A stretch of DNA of 32,335 nt from Rhodocyclaceae bacterium (GTDB lineage Bacteria > Pseudomonadota > Gammaproteobacteria > Burkholderiales > Rhodocyclaceae): the NCBI GenBank assembly GCA_027492775.1, contig JAPUEC010000261.1:1-32335 (forward strand), given 5' to 3'. The notes beneath the pieces are model-generated. The model was not told the DNA's origin, searched no databases, and worked only from the letters and a program-made list of their open reading frames with translations. The translations under genes and the position numbers were made by a program. Shown here piece after piece: positions 30,753-32,335 of the stretch. The first letter of the stretch is position 1; every line of letters starts with the position of its first letter.

Positions 30753-31374
30753 GCTGCGCGGGCTTTACGCCATCACCCCGGACACCCCGGATACCGCCAG
30801 CCTGATCGACAGGGTCGAAGCGGCGCTGAAAGGCGGCTGCCGCTGGGTGCAGTACCGTGACAAACTTTCGACCCGCGAGACTCGCATATCACGGGCGCAC
30901 GCCTTGGCGACCCTCTGCCGGCTGCACAATGCCGGCTTGATCATCAACGACGATGTCGATCTCGCCATCGCGGTCGACGCCGCCGGCGTCCACATCGGAC
31001 GCGACGATGGCGACATCGCCTCCGCCCGCAGGAGAATTGGCGATAAGAAGCTCATCGGCGTCTCCTGTTATGCCGACTTCGATGCCGCCTCAGCGGCGGC
31101 CGATGCCGGTGCCGGCTACATCGCCTTCGGCGCCGTCTTTGCCTCGCCAACCAAGCCCGAAGCCGTAACCGCGCCGCTCGAGCTTTTCGCCCGCGCCCGT
31201 GAGCAATTGACCGTTCCGGCTTGCGCCATCGGCGGCATCACGCTCGACAACGCCACCCTGGCGATCGACGCCGGCGCCCGCCTCCTAGCCGTCATCACCG
31301 ACCTATTCTCGGCCCCCGACATCGCTCAGCGGGCCGCCGCCTATCAACGCTTGTTCGAGGAACCCGCTGTATGA
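30739..31374 (+). CDS. thiE: Thiamine phosphate synthase
   Basis: A 211-residue TIM-barrel enzyme that joins HMP-PP and thiazole phosphate to give thiamine phosphate. [10 protein letters not shown], then VQYRDK with the substrate-binding Gln/Arg, [38 protein letters not shown] and [10 protein letters not shown] follow the family order. It overlaps thiD by 14 nt and hemL by 4 nt (ATGA), giving a tight thiD-thiE-hemL unit that combines two cofactor pathways, an arrangement common in betaproteobacteria. Confidence 0.94.
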   Translation: MALPELRGLYAITPDTPDTASLIDRVEAALKGGCRWVQYRDKLSTRETRISRAHALATLCRLHNAGLIINDDVDLAIAVDAAGVHIGRDDGDIASARRRIGDKKLIGVSCYADFDAASAAADAGAGYIAFGAVFASPTKPEAVTAPLELFARAREQLTVPACAIGGITLDNATLAIDAGARLLAVITDLFSAPDIAQRAAAYQRLFEEPAV

Positions 31375-32335
31375 CCTCCCGCAATCAGGATCTTTTCGAT
31401 CACGCCCAGCGCCACATTCCCGGCGGCGTCAACTCGCCGGTGCGCGCCTTCCGCTCCGTCGGCGGCACGCCCTGTTTCTTCCAACAAGGACAAGGATCGC
31501 GCCTGCAGGATGCCGACGGGCGCTGGTACATCGACTATGTCGGTTCCTGGGGACCGATGATTCTCGGCCACGGGCACCCGGAGGTGTTGCGGGCGGTACA
31601 TGAGGCGGTCGATGCCGGGCTCTCTTTCGGCGCACCGACAGAAGGTGAAATCGAGATCGCCGACCTGCTCTGCCGCCTGGTGCCGTCGATGGACATGGTG
31701 CGGCTGGTGTCCTCCGGTACCGAAGCCACCATGAGTGCCATTCGTCTGGCGCGCGGCTACACTGGGCGCGACGTGCTGATCAAATTCGAGGGCTGTTACC
31801 ACGGCCACTCCGATAGCCTGCTGGTCAAGGCGGGCTCGGGTGCCTTGACCTTCGGCAACCCCTCCTCCAGCGGCGTTCCGGACGACCTCGCCCGCCACAC
31901 GCTGGTGCTTGCCTACAATGACCCGCAGCAACTGGCCGACGCCTTCGCCGCTCACGGCGATCGCATCGCCGCGGTCATCGTCGAGCCGGTAGTCGGCAAC
32001 ATGAACCTGATCGCTCCGAAAATGGAATTTCTCGAGGCGATGCGCGAACTCACGGCCAAGCATGGCGCGGTCCTGATCTTCGACGAGGTCATGACCGGTT
32101 TCCGCGTCGGCCTGGGCAGCGCTCAAGGCCGCTTCCGCATCACGCCAGATCTCTCGACTTTCGGCAAGGTCATCGGTGGCGGCATGCCGGTTGGCGCCTT
32201 TGGCGGGCGCCGCGACATCATGGAGAAAATCGCGCCGCTCGGGCCGGTCTATCAGGCCGGCACGCTCTCCGGCAACCCGGTGGCCGTCGCCGCCGGCTTG
32301 GCAACCCTCAAGCTGGTTCAGGCACCCGGATTTTT
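31371..32335 (+). CDS. hemL: Glutamate-1-semialdehyde 2,1-aminomutase, 5' part (runs off window)
   Basis: This PLP enzyme converts glutamate-1-semialdehyde to 5-aminolevulinate in the C5 pathway of haem synthesis. The first 321 residues of about 427 are present: [68 protein letters not shown] and the cofactor lysine Lys266 in [13 protein letters not shown]. The frame is open to the window end with no defects. The ATG overlaps the thiE stop. Its use of the C5 pathway fits a proteobacterium outside the alpha class. Confidence 0.95.
   Translation, partial: MTSRNQDLFDHAQRHIPGGVNSPVRAFRSVGGTPCFFQQGQGSRLQDADGRWYIDYVGSWGPMILGHGHPEVLRAVHEAVDAGLSFGAPTEGEIEIADLLCRLVPSMDMVRLVSSGTEATMSAIRLARGYTGRDVLIKFEGCYHGHSDSLLVKAGSGALTFGNPSSSGVPDDLARHTLVLAYNDPQQLADAFAAHGDRIAAVIVEPVVGNMNLIAPKMEFLEAMRELTAKHGAVLIFDEVMTGFRVGLGSAQGRFRITPDLSTFGKVIGGGMPVGAFGGRRDIMEKIAPLGPVYQAGTLSGNPVAVAAGLATLKLVQAPGF

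Noticed and set aside
1-32335. CRISPR arrays, insertion sequences, tRNA or rRNA genes
   Set aside because: No regularly spaced direct repeats, transposase motifs, terminal inverted repeats or structural RNA signatures were seen on reading either strand.

Overview
The window is about 32 kb of a GC-rich (roughly 60-65% by eye), densely coded chromosome. Gene content and order point to a betaproteobacterium, most likely of the Rhodocyclales. Supporting signs are the order yggS-proC-yggT-yggU back to back with pilT-pilU, the order yqgE-ruvX-pyrR-pyrB-pyrC', rubredoxin directly ahead of a pilG-pilH-pilI-pilJ-chpA cluster, and thiD-thiE-hemL. No rRNA, tRNA, CRISPR array, insertion sequence or phage gene was seen, so this is core chromosome.

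Layout. (1) 1-298: the 5' end of a leftward membrane-protein gene, divergent from a branched-chain amino acid ABC transporter operon (422-5276; binding lipoprotein, LivH, LivM, LivG, LivF), followed by a DnaJ-like zinc-finger co-chaperone (5289-6245) and a small solitary HicA-like protein (6291-6563). (2) 6573-10097: a leftward [2Fe-2S]/flavin reductase, then rightward an NAD-dependent epimerase-like protein, a HemJ/CopD-type membrane protein and a THUMP-type rRNA methyltransferase with overlapping ends. (3) 10098-10313: a non-coding stretch with several small palindromes. (4) 10314-12551: pilU and pilT, the type IV pilus retraction ATPases, leftward. (5) 12610-14579: a decayed yggS, then intact proC, yggT and yggU. 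(6) 14634-18309: the leftward pyrimidine operon yqgE-ruvX-pyrR-pyrB-pyrC', whose last gene lacks metal-binding histidines of a true dihydroorotase. (7) 18358-19794: a DNA photolyase, tail to tail with (8) 19772-29601: the Pil-Chp chemosensory operon (pilG, pilH, pilI, pilJ, chpA) controlling type IV pili, with a rubredoxin gene upstream. (9) 29925 to the end: thiD, thiE and the 5' part of hemL.

Two units act on one machine: PilT/PilU power pilus retraction, while PilJ (receptor), PilI (adaptor), ChpA (2081-residue kinase) and the response regulators PilG/PilH set the direction and frequency of pilus activity. The rest is housekeeping: amino acid uptake, pyrimidine, proline, thiamine and haem synthesis, DNA repair and rRNA modification.

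I do not see a clearly new multi-gene system. The most interesting signals are an in-place remnant of yggS, a perfect 10-bp hairpin with a UCCG loop between the transporter binding protein and its permease, a terminator-like hairpin for the chp operon lying inside the photolyase coding sequence, divergent promoters whose -35 boxes form one near-palindrome, a repeated acidic-aromatic motif in the ChpA linker, and a solitary HicA-fold protein without the usual catalytic histidine. All functional statements are homology judgements made by reading; no database search or folding calculation was run.
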